Assembly (NCBI GenBank): GCA_024742305.1
Contig: JANSYQ010000016.1
Coordinates: forward strand, 1-64,000
Length of the DNA stretch: 64,000 nucleotides
Reading direction: 5' to 3'
Source of the DNA: a bacterium
GTDB lineage: Bacteria; Bacteroidota; Bacteroidia; Flavobacteriales_D; Crocinitomicaceae
The position numbers and the translations under genes were made by a program. Shown here piece by piece: positions 20,601-29,103 of the stretch. The first letter of the stretch is position 1. Each line of letters starts with the position of its first letter. The notes under the pieces are model-generated. The model made no database searches and was not told where the DNA came from. It saw nothing but the letters and a program-made list of their open reading frames with translations.

Positions 20601-21948
20601 CGTGACGCATTAACTCGACATATAAATCGGCTCCAAATTGTTCTTTCCACCAAACGAGTGCTTCCTCTGCCTGAGTTTCCCCCACGTTCAAGATCAAACT
20701 TGGCACCTCACCATAAAGGTTTCCGGTAAGCACCATTAAATCCTCCTTGTACTGCTGCACTGCATTCTTATCGATTCTTGGCACATAGTACATTCCTTCT
20801 GTGTAGGCGATAGAAGCCAGCTTAATGAGGTTGTGATACCCCTTCTTATTCTTTGCAAGAAAAACTACTTGATAACCGTTGTCTTTCACGCTTTTATCGT
20901 GCAAGTCGCGACACACATTGAATTCACAACCGATTATTGGCATGATTTCCTGTCCCTCGAACGACTCTCCCTTTTCTTCTGCTTCGGCGCGTTTTGCCGC
21001 CACTGCCTGATTGTGATTGGCCACAGCTCTTTCGAAATGAAACGCTGCCATCATATTCCCCGTATCGGTTAAGGCAACGGCGCGCATGTTAAACTCAGCC
21101 GCTTTCGCTACCAAATCATTTACCTGAATGGTCGATTGGAGAATGGAAAATTGAGAATGGTTATGCAGATGTGCGAAGGAGTAGTCTGCCAATATAGACA
21201 GGGCTTCATCCTTCTCTTTTCCTGAAATTTCTGCCGGTGCAACATCTACTTTGTATTTGGCACTCTCCTCTTTAAGGTTCTGATGCTTTAATCCATACGT
21301 TCCAATTGGTGCAGGATTGAATGCTTTGAAGTCCTCAATGTAACGCTCCTCTTGGTGCAGTTCTTCTGGCAAGAACACGCCCCGACGCATCAATTCAAAG
21401 AAACAACGCGTTGTAGCTTCTACATCGGCTGTTGCGTTGTGCGCCTCTGCAAATGGCACATTGAAAAGATACTCATGTAATTCGGTTAGCGTTGGCAGTT
21501 TAAATTTTCCCCCACGACCTCCAGGAATCTGACACAAGTTTGCCGTTGTCTCGGTACATGTATCGAGGATGTCCATTTCCAACATGGGCGTGTCCATCTC
21601 CGTTCTTACGAATTCACATCCGGTTACATTGATATCGAACTGAATGTTTTGCCCTACAACGAATTTGGCTTTTCCGAGTGCCTCATTGAACAGTTCGAGC
21701 ACCTCCTCCAAAGGTTCCCCCTGCTCTTTTGCCAATTCGGTCGAAATTCCGTGAATTTGCTCGGCATCAAAAGGAATGTCGAATCCTTCGGGACGAATGA
21801 GAAAATCTTGATGTTCAATCATATTCCCCATATCATCATGCAATTGCCATGCAATTTGAATTACTCTTGGCCAATTATCGGTATCGGTAATGGGAGCATT
21901 CCAATCGCGCGGTAATCCGGTTGTTTCCGTATCGAATATGATGTACAT
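17587..21948 (-). CDS. dnaE: DNA polymerase III subunit alpha with N-terminal DnaQ-like 3'-5' exonuclease domain
   Basis: DTETTGLPR (Exo I) and HNATADVEATTRCF (Exo III); PHP start FAHLHNHSQFSILQSTI; polymerase motifs VGPGRGSAAGSAVAY, PDIDIDFDDEGR, FNKSHSTCYAWIAYQTAYLK. Confidence 0.95.
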   Translation of the reverse strand: MYIIFDTETTGLPRDWNAPITDTDNWPRVIQIAWQLHDDMGNMIEHQDFLIRPEGFDIPFDAEQIHGISTELAKEQGEPLEEVLELFNEALGKAKFVVGQNIQFDINVTGCEFVRTEMDTPMLEMDILDTCTETTANLCQIPGGRGGKFKLPTLTELHEYLFNVPFAEAHNATADVEATTRCFFELMRRGVFLPEELHQEERYIEDFKAFNPAPIGTYGLKHQNLKEESAKYKVDVAPAEISGKEKDEALSILADYSFAHLHNHSQFSILQSTIQVNDLVAKAAEFNMRAVALTDTGNMMAAFHFERAVANHNQAVAAKRAEAEEKGESFEGQEIMPIIGCEFNVCRDLHDKSVKDNGYQVVFLAKNKKGYHNLIKLASIAYTEGMYYVPRIDKNAVQQYKEDLMVLTGNLYGEVPSLILNVGETQAEEALVWWKEQFGADLYVELMRHGQENEDRVNETLIRLAEKHEVKLVATNNTYYIEKEDAEAHDVLLCVKDNELVSTPKGRGRGFRYGLENDEYYFKSQEEMKRLFLDVPEAIQNIDEIIDKCEHYGLARDVLLPAFEIPEEFQDERDKEDGGKRGENNYLRHLTYEGAKKRYGEITDEIRERLDFELATVERTGYPGYFLIVQDFCQAARDMGVSVGPGRGSAAGSAVAYCTGITNVDPIHYDLLFERFLNPDRISMPDIDIDFDDEGRGRVIDWVIEKYGSNQVAQIITYGTMAAKSSIRDTARVLDLPLSDADRIAKLIPDISLSKLFGMSEPELREKLKNNQDDINRANELRAMAQGSDLSAKVINRARQLEGSVRNTGIHACGVIITPDDITKFVPVALAKDSDMYCTQYDNSVAEDAGLLKMDFLGLKTLTLIKHAVRNVKDRHGIELVPDDFPIDDENTYKLFQRGETVGIFQYESAGMQKYMRELKPTVFADLIAMNALYRPGPLEYIPSFIRRAHGEEEIVYDLDACEEYLQETYGITVYQEQVMLLSQKLAGFSKGEADTLRKAMGKKKKDVLDKMKPTFLERGGENGHDTEKLEKIWKDWEAFASYAFNKSHSTCYAWIAYQTAYLKSNYPAEYMASVLSNNMNDIKQVSFFMEECRRMGVPVLGPDINESNYHFTVNKEGAIRFGLGAIKGLGSAPVQAIIEERTENGWFKDIFDLTKRINLRVCNRKAFESLVYAGGFDSFKNVHRAQYFKEDGSQRTFLENVVRFGSGFQDSENSSQASLFGEDSGAKLPEPVIPPAEEWGNIYALNKEKEVIGMFISGHPLDDFQLEIDSFCNGTVGMLNDMEAHRNKDLLIAGIISEAEHRFTKKGDPFGTLIIEDYNDSYKLFLWRENYLKYKHFLNPGTFIALKGRIEVPPRRSELEFSVHSIDLLQTLRETKANSVQLKVSTKALDQRMITDLNKLFMENTGNTPVKFVVYDPLDNVEVSMPSKTMKVGLNNELVNGLKDFDLEFKIK

Positions 21949-22173
21949 GAGGTAATTTTTGGAAGAATTAAAGATAGTGTTTTCTGCCGTGAGCTTGAAG
22001 AGATTTTATGAACAGAATGAGCTATTTATGCACGGTTTTCATTTAGGAGTTATGATTTGTTGAATAATGAGTTTTGAATTTGGGATGATGAATATTAAGT
22101 ATCGATCGCTGAGCACTGGGTAAAGAACCATTGTCGTAAAAAAGTAGCACTATTCTTTTAGACATTAGGCAAC

Positions 22174-22208
22174 GAAAAAGTCCGACACTACAATTAGCAT
22201 CGGACTTA
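22174..22208 (-). terminator. Intrinsic terminator of the DUF1573 gene
   Basis: Minus strand aagtccgatgctaattgtagtgtcggactttttcg. Confidence 0.8.
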
Positions 22209-22226
22209 AGAACCTGAGTGTACCCG

Positions 22227-22670
22227 TTACTTTTCTGTGGCGGGACCTGTTTTATTTACAGGAGTTCCGTTCTCTTCTGCGGATTGTACAAACCCTTGAA
22301 TACGAATCACCTTTGTCGGCTCGTTTACCGCGTTTGAAGTAATCGTAACGCTTTTGTTTATCGCTCCAGCACGCTTCGTGTCGTACCTCACCTGAATGGT
22401 AGCACTTTTACCTGGCGCGATGGGCTCTTTCGGCCACTTTGGCACTGTACAGCTGCAAGACCCTTTCGCATCGGATAAAATGAGCGGTGCATTACCGGTA
22501 TTCGTGAAAGTAAAGTCCACAGTCCCATCGGCGCCATGTTTGACTTTTCCGTAATCGTGTACTTCTTTTTCGAAAGAAATTTTCGGTCCGTTTTCAACTT
22601 GTTGCGCGTTTGCGTGATTCGCCATTCCCATCATAAATAGGGCGCTAAAAAATAAGATGTTTTTCATCAT
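22227..22670 (-). CDS. DUF1573 domain exported protein
   Basis: Signal peptide from MMKNILFFSALFMMG; EKEVHDYGKVKHGADGTVDFTFTNTGNAPLILSDAKGSCSCTVPKWPKEPIAPG; track start 22718 probably too long. Confidence 0.85.
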   Translation of the reverse strand: MMKNILFFSALFMMGMANHANAQQVENGPKISFEKEVHDYGKVKHGADGTVDFTFTNTGNAPLILSDAKGSCSCTVPKWPKEPIAPGKSATIQVRYDTKRAGAINKSVTITSNAVNEPTKVIRIQGFVQSAEENGTPVNKTGPATEK

Positions 22671-22739
22671 GTAATCATTTAAATTTCCACTACCAATATA
22701 TAACGGAACCAAATGCAAATGAGGAGTTTAACAACTAAT

Positions 22740-22915
22740 TAAAGACTTTAAGAAGAAGTTAACAGAAAGAGGGAGAATAGGGAATTTTGAATGATGAATT
22801 ATAAATTATGAATTGGGAATGATGGACATGATGCGGTGATTCGCTGAAGCCTTGCTTCGCGAAAGCAAGCTTGTCGAGATGCCTAGATGCCGAAGCGCTA
22901 AGATGTAAATCAGAA
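22740..22915. repeat. Composite intergenic repeat: AT-rich leader plus hairpin module
   Basis: gggaattttgaatgatgaattataaattatgaattggg then gattcgctgaagccttgcttcgcgaaagcaagcttgtcgagatgcc. Confidence 0.7.
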
Positions 22916-22929
22916 ATGTTGCCTTTGCC

Positions 22930-23301
22930 TTAGTCAATGACACGCACTTTGAAGCGTACGGAATGGGTTCCTTTCTTGGTGTTTGTTTTGAGGTAGACGG
23001 TGCGATCTTGGAAGTCGTACTTTCCTTTTGTGTCAAACGTGACTTTTAACTGGTAGGTTTCTCCGGGGAGAATGGGAGCCTTTGGTAATATGGCTTTTGT
23101 GCACTTACAGGAAACTTTGTAATCTGATATGATGAGTGGAGCTTCTCCTGTATTGGTTATTTTAAACTTGTGTTCAAGAAGAACACCTTGTTTCGTTTTG
23201 GGGAACTTGTGTACTTTTTCCTCCAAACTAAATTCCGCCTCCTGTCCGAAGACAAGGGCGGAATTTATTAGTATCGATATGAGTATTGCTACTCGAATCA
23301 T
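22930..23301 (-). CDS. DUF1573 domain exported protein (diverged paralog)
   Basis: Signal peptide; EEKVHKFPKTKQGVLLEHKFKITNTGEAPLIISDYKVSCKCTKAILPKAPILPGE. Confidence 0.8.
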   Translation of the reverse strand: MIRVAILISILINSALVFGQEAEFSLEEKVHKFPKTKQGVLLEHKFKITNTGEAPLIISDYKVSCKCTKAILPKAPILPGETYQLKVTFDTKGKYDFQDRTVYLKTNTKKGTHSVRFKVRVID

Positions 23302-23302
23302 C

Positions 23303-23740
23303 TTAGTTTACTGCTGGTCCAGCATTGTTTTCAGGTGCTCCTGAAGTTGGACGTGCCTCAACGTATCCTTTAATACGGATTACTTTTGTTGGCTCGTTTG
23401 TAGCGTTAGAAGTGATAGTAACACTTTTGTTGATCGCTCCAGCACGTTTTGTATCGTACTTTACTTTGATTTCTGCAGACGCTCCTGGTGCAATTGGCTC
23501 TTTTGGCCACTGTGGAACTGTACATCCACAAGATCCTTTCGCGTTTGAAATAATCAAAGGAGCGTTTCCTGTGTTTTTGAATTCAAAAGTACACTCTCCG
23601 TTTGCACCGTTCTTGATTTTCCCGTAATCGTGAACTTCTTTAGAGAACTCAATTTTAGGTCCTTGTGCTACTTCTTGCGCCATTGCTGTTCCAATTCCAG
23701 CAACAAAAATCAATAGAAGTGATAATACTGCGTTTTTCAT
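23303..23740 (-). CDS. DUF1573 domain exported protein
   Basis: Close paralog of 22227-22670: SKEVHDYGKIKNGANGECTFEFKNTGNAPLIISNAKGSCGCTVPQWPKEPIAPG...YDTKRAGAINKSVTITSNATNEPTKVIRIKG. Confidence 0.88.
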   Translation of the reverse strand: MKNAVLSLLLIFVAGIGTAMAQEVAQGPKIEFSKEVHDYGKIKNGANGECTFEFKNTGNAPLIISNAKGSCGCTVPQWPKEPIAPGASAEIKVKYDTKRAGAINKSVTITSNATNEPTKVIRIKGYVEARPTSGAPENNAGPAVN

Positions 23741-23864
23741 ATCTGCTTGTTTAAATAATTAGTTTCGATTTCAGTATCAAATATAATGCAAGAATTTCGA
23801 TTGCTCTAGTTTTTAACACATCGTTAACAGCGCGTAGTTGGAGAGAGGAAGAGAAGGGAAAGGG

Positions 23865-23937
23865 AGAAGGTGGTAGGTGGTAGGTGGTAGGTAGAAGGTG
23901 GAAGGTGGAAGGTGGAAGGTGGAAGGTGGAAGGTGGG
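23865..23937. repeat. Heptanucleotide tandem repeat (AGGTGGT/AGGTGGA), about 10 units
   Basis: agaaggtggtaggtggtaggtggtaggtagaaggtggaaggtggaaggtggaaggtggaaggtggaaggtgg. Confidence 0.9.
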
Positions 23938-24019
23938 GATTAATTTTATTTAAAACTGATAATCGTCATATCATTTTATATTAAAGAGACGGAATTTAGT
24001 ACAAACGAAAATCAACAAC

Positions 24020-24838
24020 ATGAAGAGAGTAATTTTAACTACCGATTTTTCCGAGAACGCTCATACTGCTGTAGAATACGGCTTACAGTTGTTTGGTTCG
24101 GAAAACGTAACGTATACCATATTAAACACCTATAAAGAACCCGGCACTTCTACCGCGGCAATGGTGTCTATCGCCGACTATTTGTACAAAGAGTCGCAAA
24201 CCATGTTGGCACAACTGAAGGGGGAACTCGCTACATCGTATCCAAATCATATTATTGAAACTTTGGCAAAACATGGTTCTTTGTATCCAGTGTTAAACGC
24301 AATGAGCAAGAATGGACTGGCGGATTATGTCGTGGTAGGTACTCGTGGTGCTTCTCAAGTTCAAAACTTTTTCCTTGGAAGTAATACCATGGATGTTCTT
24401 AAAAACGTGGCAATACCAACGGTGATTGTTCCGAAAGACTGTCAATTCAATAGTATCAAAAACATTGCCCTAGCTGTAGACTTTAAGCCGCTTGAAAATC
24501 ACGAAATCCTGAGTCCAATGTTGGATTTAGCAAGAAGTCAAGGAGCGGAAGTTTTGGCCTTTCATATTCAGGAAAATGGTGATGATGAAATGTCCAAAGC
24601 ATCTCCTGAGGTTGTAGCCCTTTTTAATACATGCGGTGATATCCCTCACAATTTTGAAAACATTAAAAATGAGAACGTTGCTGCCGGAATTGGATCTTAC
24701 ATGAACGCTTCTAATGCCGACTTACTGGCAATCGTTGCGCGAAAACATAATTTCTTGGAGCGACTTTTCCAAAAGAGTATTACGAAGGAGGTGTCTTTGT
24801 TGGCTTCTTTTCCTATGTTGATTGTTCGAGAGAAATAG
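24020..24838 (+). CDS. Universal stress protein family (tandem UspA domains)
   Basis: RVILTTDFSENAHTAVEYGLQLF ... VVVGTRGASQVQNFFLGSNTMDVLKNVAIPTVIVPKD; second half IALAVDFKPLENHE...LLASFPMLIVRE. Confidence 0.88.
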   Translation: MKRVILTTDFSENAHTAVEYGLQLFGSENVTYTILNTYKEPGTSTAAMVSIADYLYKESQTMLAQLKGELATSYPNHIIETLAKHGSLYPVLNAMSKNGLADYVVVGTRGASQVQNFFLGSNTMDVLKNVAIPTVIVPKDCQFNSIKNIALAVDFKPLENHEILSPMLDLARSQGAEVLAFHIQENGDDEMSKASPEVVALFNTCGDIPHNFENIKNENVAAGIGSYMNASNADLLAIVARKHNFLERLFQKSITKEVSLLASFPMLIVREK

Positions 24839-25065
24839 GTGGGAATATTGAATTAGGAATGTTGAATTAGGAATAATGCTCCTTCGCTTAAGCCTTGCCT
24901 TGATGAAGCTACTCCTTCATAGCGAACAGTGCGGCGAAGGAGTTCCGCGTAGGCATAGCTTCGGCGCAGGCGCTGGATTATGAATATCGTATATCGAGCA
25001 TAAGATGCTTTGAATTAGAAGCCATCGAGCATGTCGAGATGTCGAAATATCGATATGAAGTTCGT
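24839..25065. repeat. Composite intergenic repeat: AT-rich leader plus several hairpin modules
   Basis: gaatattgaattaggaatgttgaattaggaataatg then ccttcgcttaagccttgccttgatgaagctactccttcatagcgaacagtgcggcgaaggag...gccatcgagcatgtcgagatgtcg. Confidence 0.75.
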
Positions 25066-25068
25066 TGA

Positions 25069-25638
25069 CTAATCCAAGGCTTCCATGTTCATGCGCATAC
25101 GCTCTTCGAGTGACATGGATACGAATTTCAAATGGTACTCCATGTCTTCGATTTTCTCCTTGGGTGCTTTTTTGTTTTCGGCCAACCAAAGTTCTAAGTA
25201 TCCTCTAATTTTCTCTACGTTTCTTGGCTTGATGTCCATTTCGTAGGCTTGAATGAGGCTCTCAATAACTTGTGCTCGATTATCGTATTTGGGAAATTGA
25301 TCTAACAAAGTGTCTCCATAAGCAACAGCCTTCTCAACATTGCCCAGCGCGGAGTGCAACATGTGTACTTTCGTCACGCATTCTGCTGAGTACTTGTCTT
25401 TTGGGTATGCATGATAATACTCCAAGAGTGCTGTCATCAACTCGTCTGTGGATTCTTTAAACTCGGCGGTAACCGCTCCCGATTTAGAAGCTTCTGTCAC
25501 CTTTTTTTCTGCAGTTTTGATGTCTTTTTTTATCTCTTTCCGCTTACGAACTTCAGGTTCACTGGAACAAGCTGCTGTGACGATAAATGCGCAAAAGAGC
25601 ATTCCCAATAAATTCAATAATGATACCGATACTTTCAT
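25069..25638 (-). CDS. Lipoprotein with TPR-like helical repeats
   Basis: Lipobox-like LCAFIVTAACSSEPE; helical repeats YYHAYPKDKYSAECVTKVHMLHSALGNVEKAVAYGDTLLDQFPKYDNR. Confidence 0.6.
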   Translation of the reverse strand: MKVSVSLLNLLGMLFCAFIVTAACSSEPEVRKRKEIKKDIKTAEKKVTEASKSGAVTAEFKESTDELMTALLEYYHAYPKDKYSAECVTKVHMLHSALGNVEKAVAYGDTLLDQFPKYDNRAQVIESLIQAYEMDIKPRNVEKIRGYLELWLAENKKAPKEKIEDMEYHLKFVSMSLEERMRMNMEALD

Positions 25639-26222
25639 CGCTGTTTCTTTTTAGCTGGAAACTTCATGCGGTAATCGTGTTCTACCTCCCCCTTTGAAAT
25701 ATTTTGGAGTTTCTTGGTCAACAAACGCTTTTTCAAAGGTGAAAGATGATCCGTAAACAAGATACCATCAATGTGATCGTACTCATGTTGAACAATACGA
25801 GCTCGATATCCATCAAATGTTTCTTCGTGTAATTTCCAATTTTGATCGTAGTAAGAAATAGTTACTTCTTCTTTTCGGAACACTTCTTCACGAATTGTTG
25901 GAATAGATAGGCAGCCCTCCGTGAATCCCCACTTCTCCCCTTTCTCCTCTTCAATAATTGGGTTGATGAACACTTTTTTGAAGTCTTCCATACCCCTCGC
26001 TTTCGGATCCGTTTCTGCATCTTCCGCAAATGAGGTCCCGTCAACAACGAAAAGGCGTATCCCCAATCCGATTTGTGGCGCAGCCAAACCAACGCCAGAG
26101 GCCTCGTACATCGTCTCGAACATGTTTTCAATCAACTCGTTCAAGTTCGGATAAGAGTCATCAATCTCCTCCGCTTCACGCTTCAACATTGGATCGCCAT
26201 AGGCAACAATTGGTAATATCAT
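25635..26222 (-). CDS. def: Peptide deformylase
   Basis: GVGLAAPQIG, EGCLSIP, and metal motif QHEYDHIDG. Confidence 0.97.
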   Translation of the reverse strand: MILPIVAYGDPMLKREAEEIDDSYPNLNELIENMFETMYEASGVGLAAPQIGLGIRLFVVDGTSFAEDAETDPKARGMEDFKKVFINPIIEEEKGEKWGFTEGCLSIPTIREEVFRKEEVTISYYDQNWKLHEETFDGYRARIVQHEYDHIDGILFTDHLSPLKKRLLTKKLQNISKGEVEHDYRMKFPAKKKQR

Positions 26223-26295
26223 AGTACTCGATTGAGTTACAAAATTAATAGAATCTTAGTGAAATCGGAGTGAAAACAAGCAATTTGACGTACAG

Positions 26296-26715
26296 TTATA
26301 CACGTCCGTTTCGATCTAAATACGACTGCAAAATAAGTGTTGCCGAAACTTTATCAACCAGCCCTTTCTCTCTTTTTTGCTTTTTTGATGCACCTGCAGT
26401 ATGCATTGCGGCCGATGCCATTTTTGATGTAAAACGTTCATCTTCTAGAACAACATCGAGCAATGGAAATTGCCTTTTTAAGGCCTCCTCCAACAGCAGA
26501 ACATTCTGTGTAATGTGCGCATCTTCATTGTTCAATCGTTTAGGGAGTCCAAGGACGAAGGTATCAACATTCTCTTTTTGTGAGAGTTCCGTCAGTCGAT
26601 GCATTAACTCTTGAGACGCTACCGTTTCCAAACCAAATGCGAACATCCTTGACTCATCGCTGATAGCCAAACCTGTTCGTTTTAAACCAAAATCTATAGA
26701 AATGACTTTCGACAT
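26296..26715 (-). CDS. ruvX: Putative pre-16S rRNA nuclease / Holliday junction resolvase-like RuvX (YqgF)
   Basis: ISIDFGLKRTGLAISDE, FVLGLPKRLNNEDAHITQNV, VVLEDERFTSKMA. Confidence 0.93.
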   Translation of the reverse strand: MSKVISIDFGLKRTGLAISDESRMFAFGLETVASQELMHRLTELSQKENVDTFVLGLPKRLNNEDAHITQNVLLLEEALKRQFPLLDVVLEDERFTSKMASAAMHTAGASKKQKREKGLVDKVSATLILQSYLDRNGRV

Positions 26716-26717
26716 GG

Positions 26718-26812
26718 GTCAAATTTAGGAATTATGAATTAGGAATGATGAATTATAAATTAGGGAGCTTGAGATCATCGAGCAAAGCGAAGGCAAGCTT
26801 ATCGAGATGACA
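26718..26812. repeat. Composite intergenic repeat: AT-rich leader plus TCGA-core hairpin
   Basis: aatttaggaattatgaattaggaatgatgaattataaattaggg then gatcatcgagcaaagcgaaggcaagcttatcgagatgac. Confidence 0.8.
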
Positions 26813-26925
26813 AACCGCCAAGAGAAGCACGTGAGATTTCTCCTTCAAATGAGGATAAGTGTTCAAAAATGGGTTTCATCAATCGGAATTCAAGAGAGTC
26901 ATTACTTTTGTCAAAAAACTGAAAA

Positions 26926-27735
26926 ATGAGATCCATTATAGAAAAAGCTTGGGAGGACAGAGAATTACTCAAAGATGCTGAAGTTGTAAAAACCATTGAG
27001 CACGTTATTGAAGATATTGACAAAGGGATTTTACGAGTTGCTGAACCTACGGATGACGGGAAGTGGCAAGTAAACGAATGGGTCAAAAAGGCTGTTGTAA
27101 TGTATTTCCCTATCCGAAAAATGGAAACCATTGAGGTAGGTCCGTTCGAGTTTCACGATAAAATGGCACTGAAAACCAATTACAAGGAGCTTGGTGTTCG
27201 TGTAGTTCCTCATGCAGTTGCTAGATACGGCGCTTATGTTGCTCCTGGAGTAATCATGATGCCGTCGTATATTAATATTGGTGCTTATGTTGATTCGGGG
27301 ACCATGGTAGACACGTGGGCAACGGTTGGCTCTTGCGCACAAATTGGAAAAGATGTTCATTTGAGTGGTGGAGTTGGTATTGGAGGTGTACTAGAACCAT
27401 TGCAGGCTGCTCCTGTAATCATCGAGGATGGTGCTTTTATTGGATCGCGATGTATCGTAGTGGAAGGAGTTCACGTTGGAAAGGAAGCAGTTCTAGGCGC
27501 TAACGTAGTACTTACGAAGTCCACGAAAATTATTGATGTTACTGGAGATGAGCCTGTTGAAATTCGTGGATATGTTCCTGAAAGAAGCGTGGTGATTCCG
27601 GGGTCGTACACCAAGTCGTTCCCTGCTGGAGATTACAATGTTCCATGTGCACTCATTATTGGAAAGAGAAAGGCTTCTACCGATTTAAAGACTTCTTTGA
27701 ACGATGCATTGCGTGAGCACAATGTGGCGGTTTAG
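26926..27735 (+). CDS. dapD: 2,3,4,5-tetrahydropyridine-2,6-dicarboxylate N-succinyltransferase
   Basis: Left-handed beta-helix hexapeptides; PSYINIGAYVDSGTMVDTWATVGSCAQIGKDVHLSGGVGIGGVLEPLQAAPVIIEDGAFIGSRCIVVEG. Confidence 0.96.
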   Translation: MRSIIEKAWEDRELLKDAEVVKTIEHVIEDIDKGILRVAEPTDDGKWQVNEWVKKAVVMYFPIRKMETIEVGPFEFHDKMALKTNYKELGVRVVPHAVARYGAYVAPGVIMMPSYINIGAYVDSGTMVDTWATVGSCAQIGKDVHLSGGVGIGGVLEPLQAAPVIIEDGAFIGSRCIVVEGVHVGKEAVLGANVVLTKSTKIIDVTGDEPVEIRGYVPERSVVIPGSYTKSFPAGDYNVPCALIIGKRKASTDLKTSLNDALREHNVAV

Positions 27736-27952
27736 ATTTGTGCACACTAGCTGAAGCTCTCCGAAGGCGCTTAATTTGGAAGTACGAAGTCAGCGATATC
27801 CTTTAAATCTGATTCAAAACTGAACCTTTTTTCGATTTAACAGTATAAGGAGTTGAGAAAGAAACTTTTTAACGAATCTTTACACTTTGGCACGGCATTT
27901 GTCAATAGTGAGGAAATTTTGAGTTTCTTTAAACTCGTAACTTAAATTAAAA

Positions 27953-28591
27953 ATGGCTATGAAAAAGATTTTTATGCTTTTTGGTGCGACATTAGCACTT
28001 ACTACTGCTTCTTTTGCTCAGACTGAAACTGAACAAGGGAACATTATTATCGACCCTTATGTAGGAACGTTACAATCAAACATCCTTCGAAGTGAACCAA
28101 CTTCTGACGGAACACGAAACATTTCAAACTGGAAGTTGAACGGTGGACAGTTCGGGTACGGAATCCGTGCTGAGTACATGATTGCCGATAACTTTGGATT
28201 GGGAATTGATTTCAACTACGTGAAGTCAGGTTCTAATTACGACTACAACTATTCAGATACGGCAACAAATACTAGCGGTACGTTTAACTACGATTACACA
28301 TCTGTTCGTATTCGTACAATGCTTCGTATGAACTATCACTTTGTTCAGAGTGATAACGTTGATGCTTACACTGGATTTGCAGTTGGACACAAATACGCAA
28401 AACGAACTATCGACATTACAGAGCCGGGTGTAGAAGATTTCGGAGCTGAGCAAGATGGTGCGTTAATTCCTGTATCTGTTCGTTTGGCATTGGGAACACG
28501 TATTTACTTCACAGACAATATCGGTATGATGATTGAAATCGGTGCCGGTGGAGGAACGCCACTACAAGTAGGGCTTTCCGTGAAATTGTAA
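27953..28591 (+). CDS. Outer-membrane beta-barrel protein (OmpA/OprF-barrel type)
   Basis: Signal peptide MKKIFMLFGATLALTTASFAQ; alternating aromatic/polar strands, GYGIRAEYMIADNFGLGIDFNYV. Confidence 0.7.
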   Translation: MAMKKIFMLFGATLALTTASFAQTETEQGNIIIDPYVGTLQSNILRSEPTSDGTRNISNWKLNGGQFGYGIRAEYMIADNFGLGIDFNYVKSGSNYDYNYSDTATNTSGTFNYDYTSVRIRTMLRMNYHFVQSDNVDAYTGFAVGHKYAKRTIDITEPGVEDFGAEQDGALIPVSVRLALGTRIYFTDNIGMMIEIGAGGGTPLQVGLSVKL

Positions 28592-28610
28592 GAACATTTC
28601 AATAAACTGA

Positions 28611-28641
28611 AAACGCCGCTCGTATTGAGCGGCGTTTTTTT
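28611..28641 (+). terminator. Intrinsic terminator
   Basis: aaacgccgctcgtattgagcggcgttttttta. Confidence 0.92.
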
Positions 28642-28664
28642 ATACAATAAATTCGAGTATTCAT

Positions 28665-29096
28665 TCAGTAAGTCAACTCAATGTGCTCGCATTGGTTCGC
28701 TTTGACACCGACGTTTCCAGACTGCACGATTTCCGTAGTGCCGCCTTTGTATATGACGTAAGGCATAGTTTGTGTGTACGTATCGGACATATCAATGTAG
28801 GCTAGAAAACCTTCACCGTCGCCACAAGCAGGTTCCGTAACGGAAGATTCCGTCATTCCTATACTTCCTTCCATCACTCCATTGATAACAATATCAACAT
28901 TCGGAATGGAAGCGTTTACTAAATCCGTTGCCGTAGCTGCATTGAACCATACCAATACACGTCCTTCAAGCACACACGATCCATCATCCTTTTCGGCATC
29001 CGCACTGTAATTAATCGCGAAAGGATCGGTACACCCTTCTTCCTTGCACGAAAATAGTACTACAGAACACGCGATGGTTGCTAGAATTAACTTCAT
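28665..29096 (-). CDS. Lipoprotein, hypothetical
   Basis: Lipobox SVVLFSCKEEGCTDP; CTDPFAINYSADAEKDDGSC motif seen in Bacteroidota secreted proteins. Confidence 0.65.
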   Translation of the reverse strand: MKLILATIACSVVLFSCKEEGCTDPFAINYSADAEKDDGSCVLEGRVLVWFNAATATDLVNASIPNVDIVINGVMEGSIGMTESSVTEPACGDGEGFLAYIDMSDTYTQTMPYVIYKGGTTEIVQSGNVGVKANQCEHIELTY

Positions 29097-29103
29097 CCGT
29101 ATT

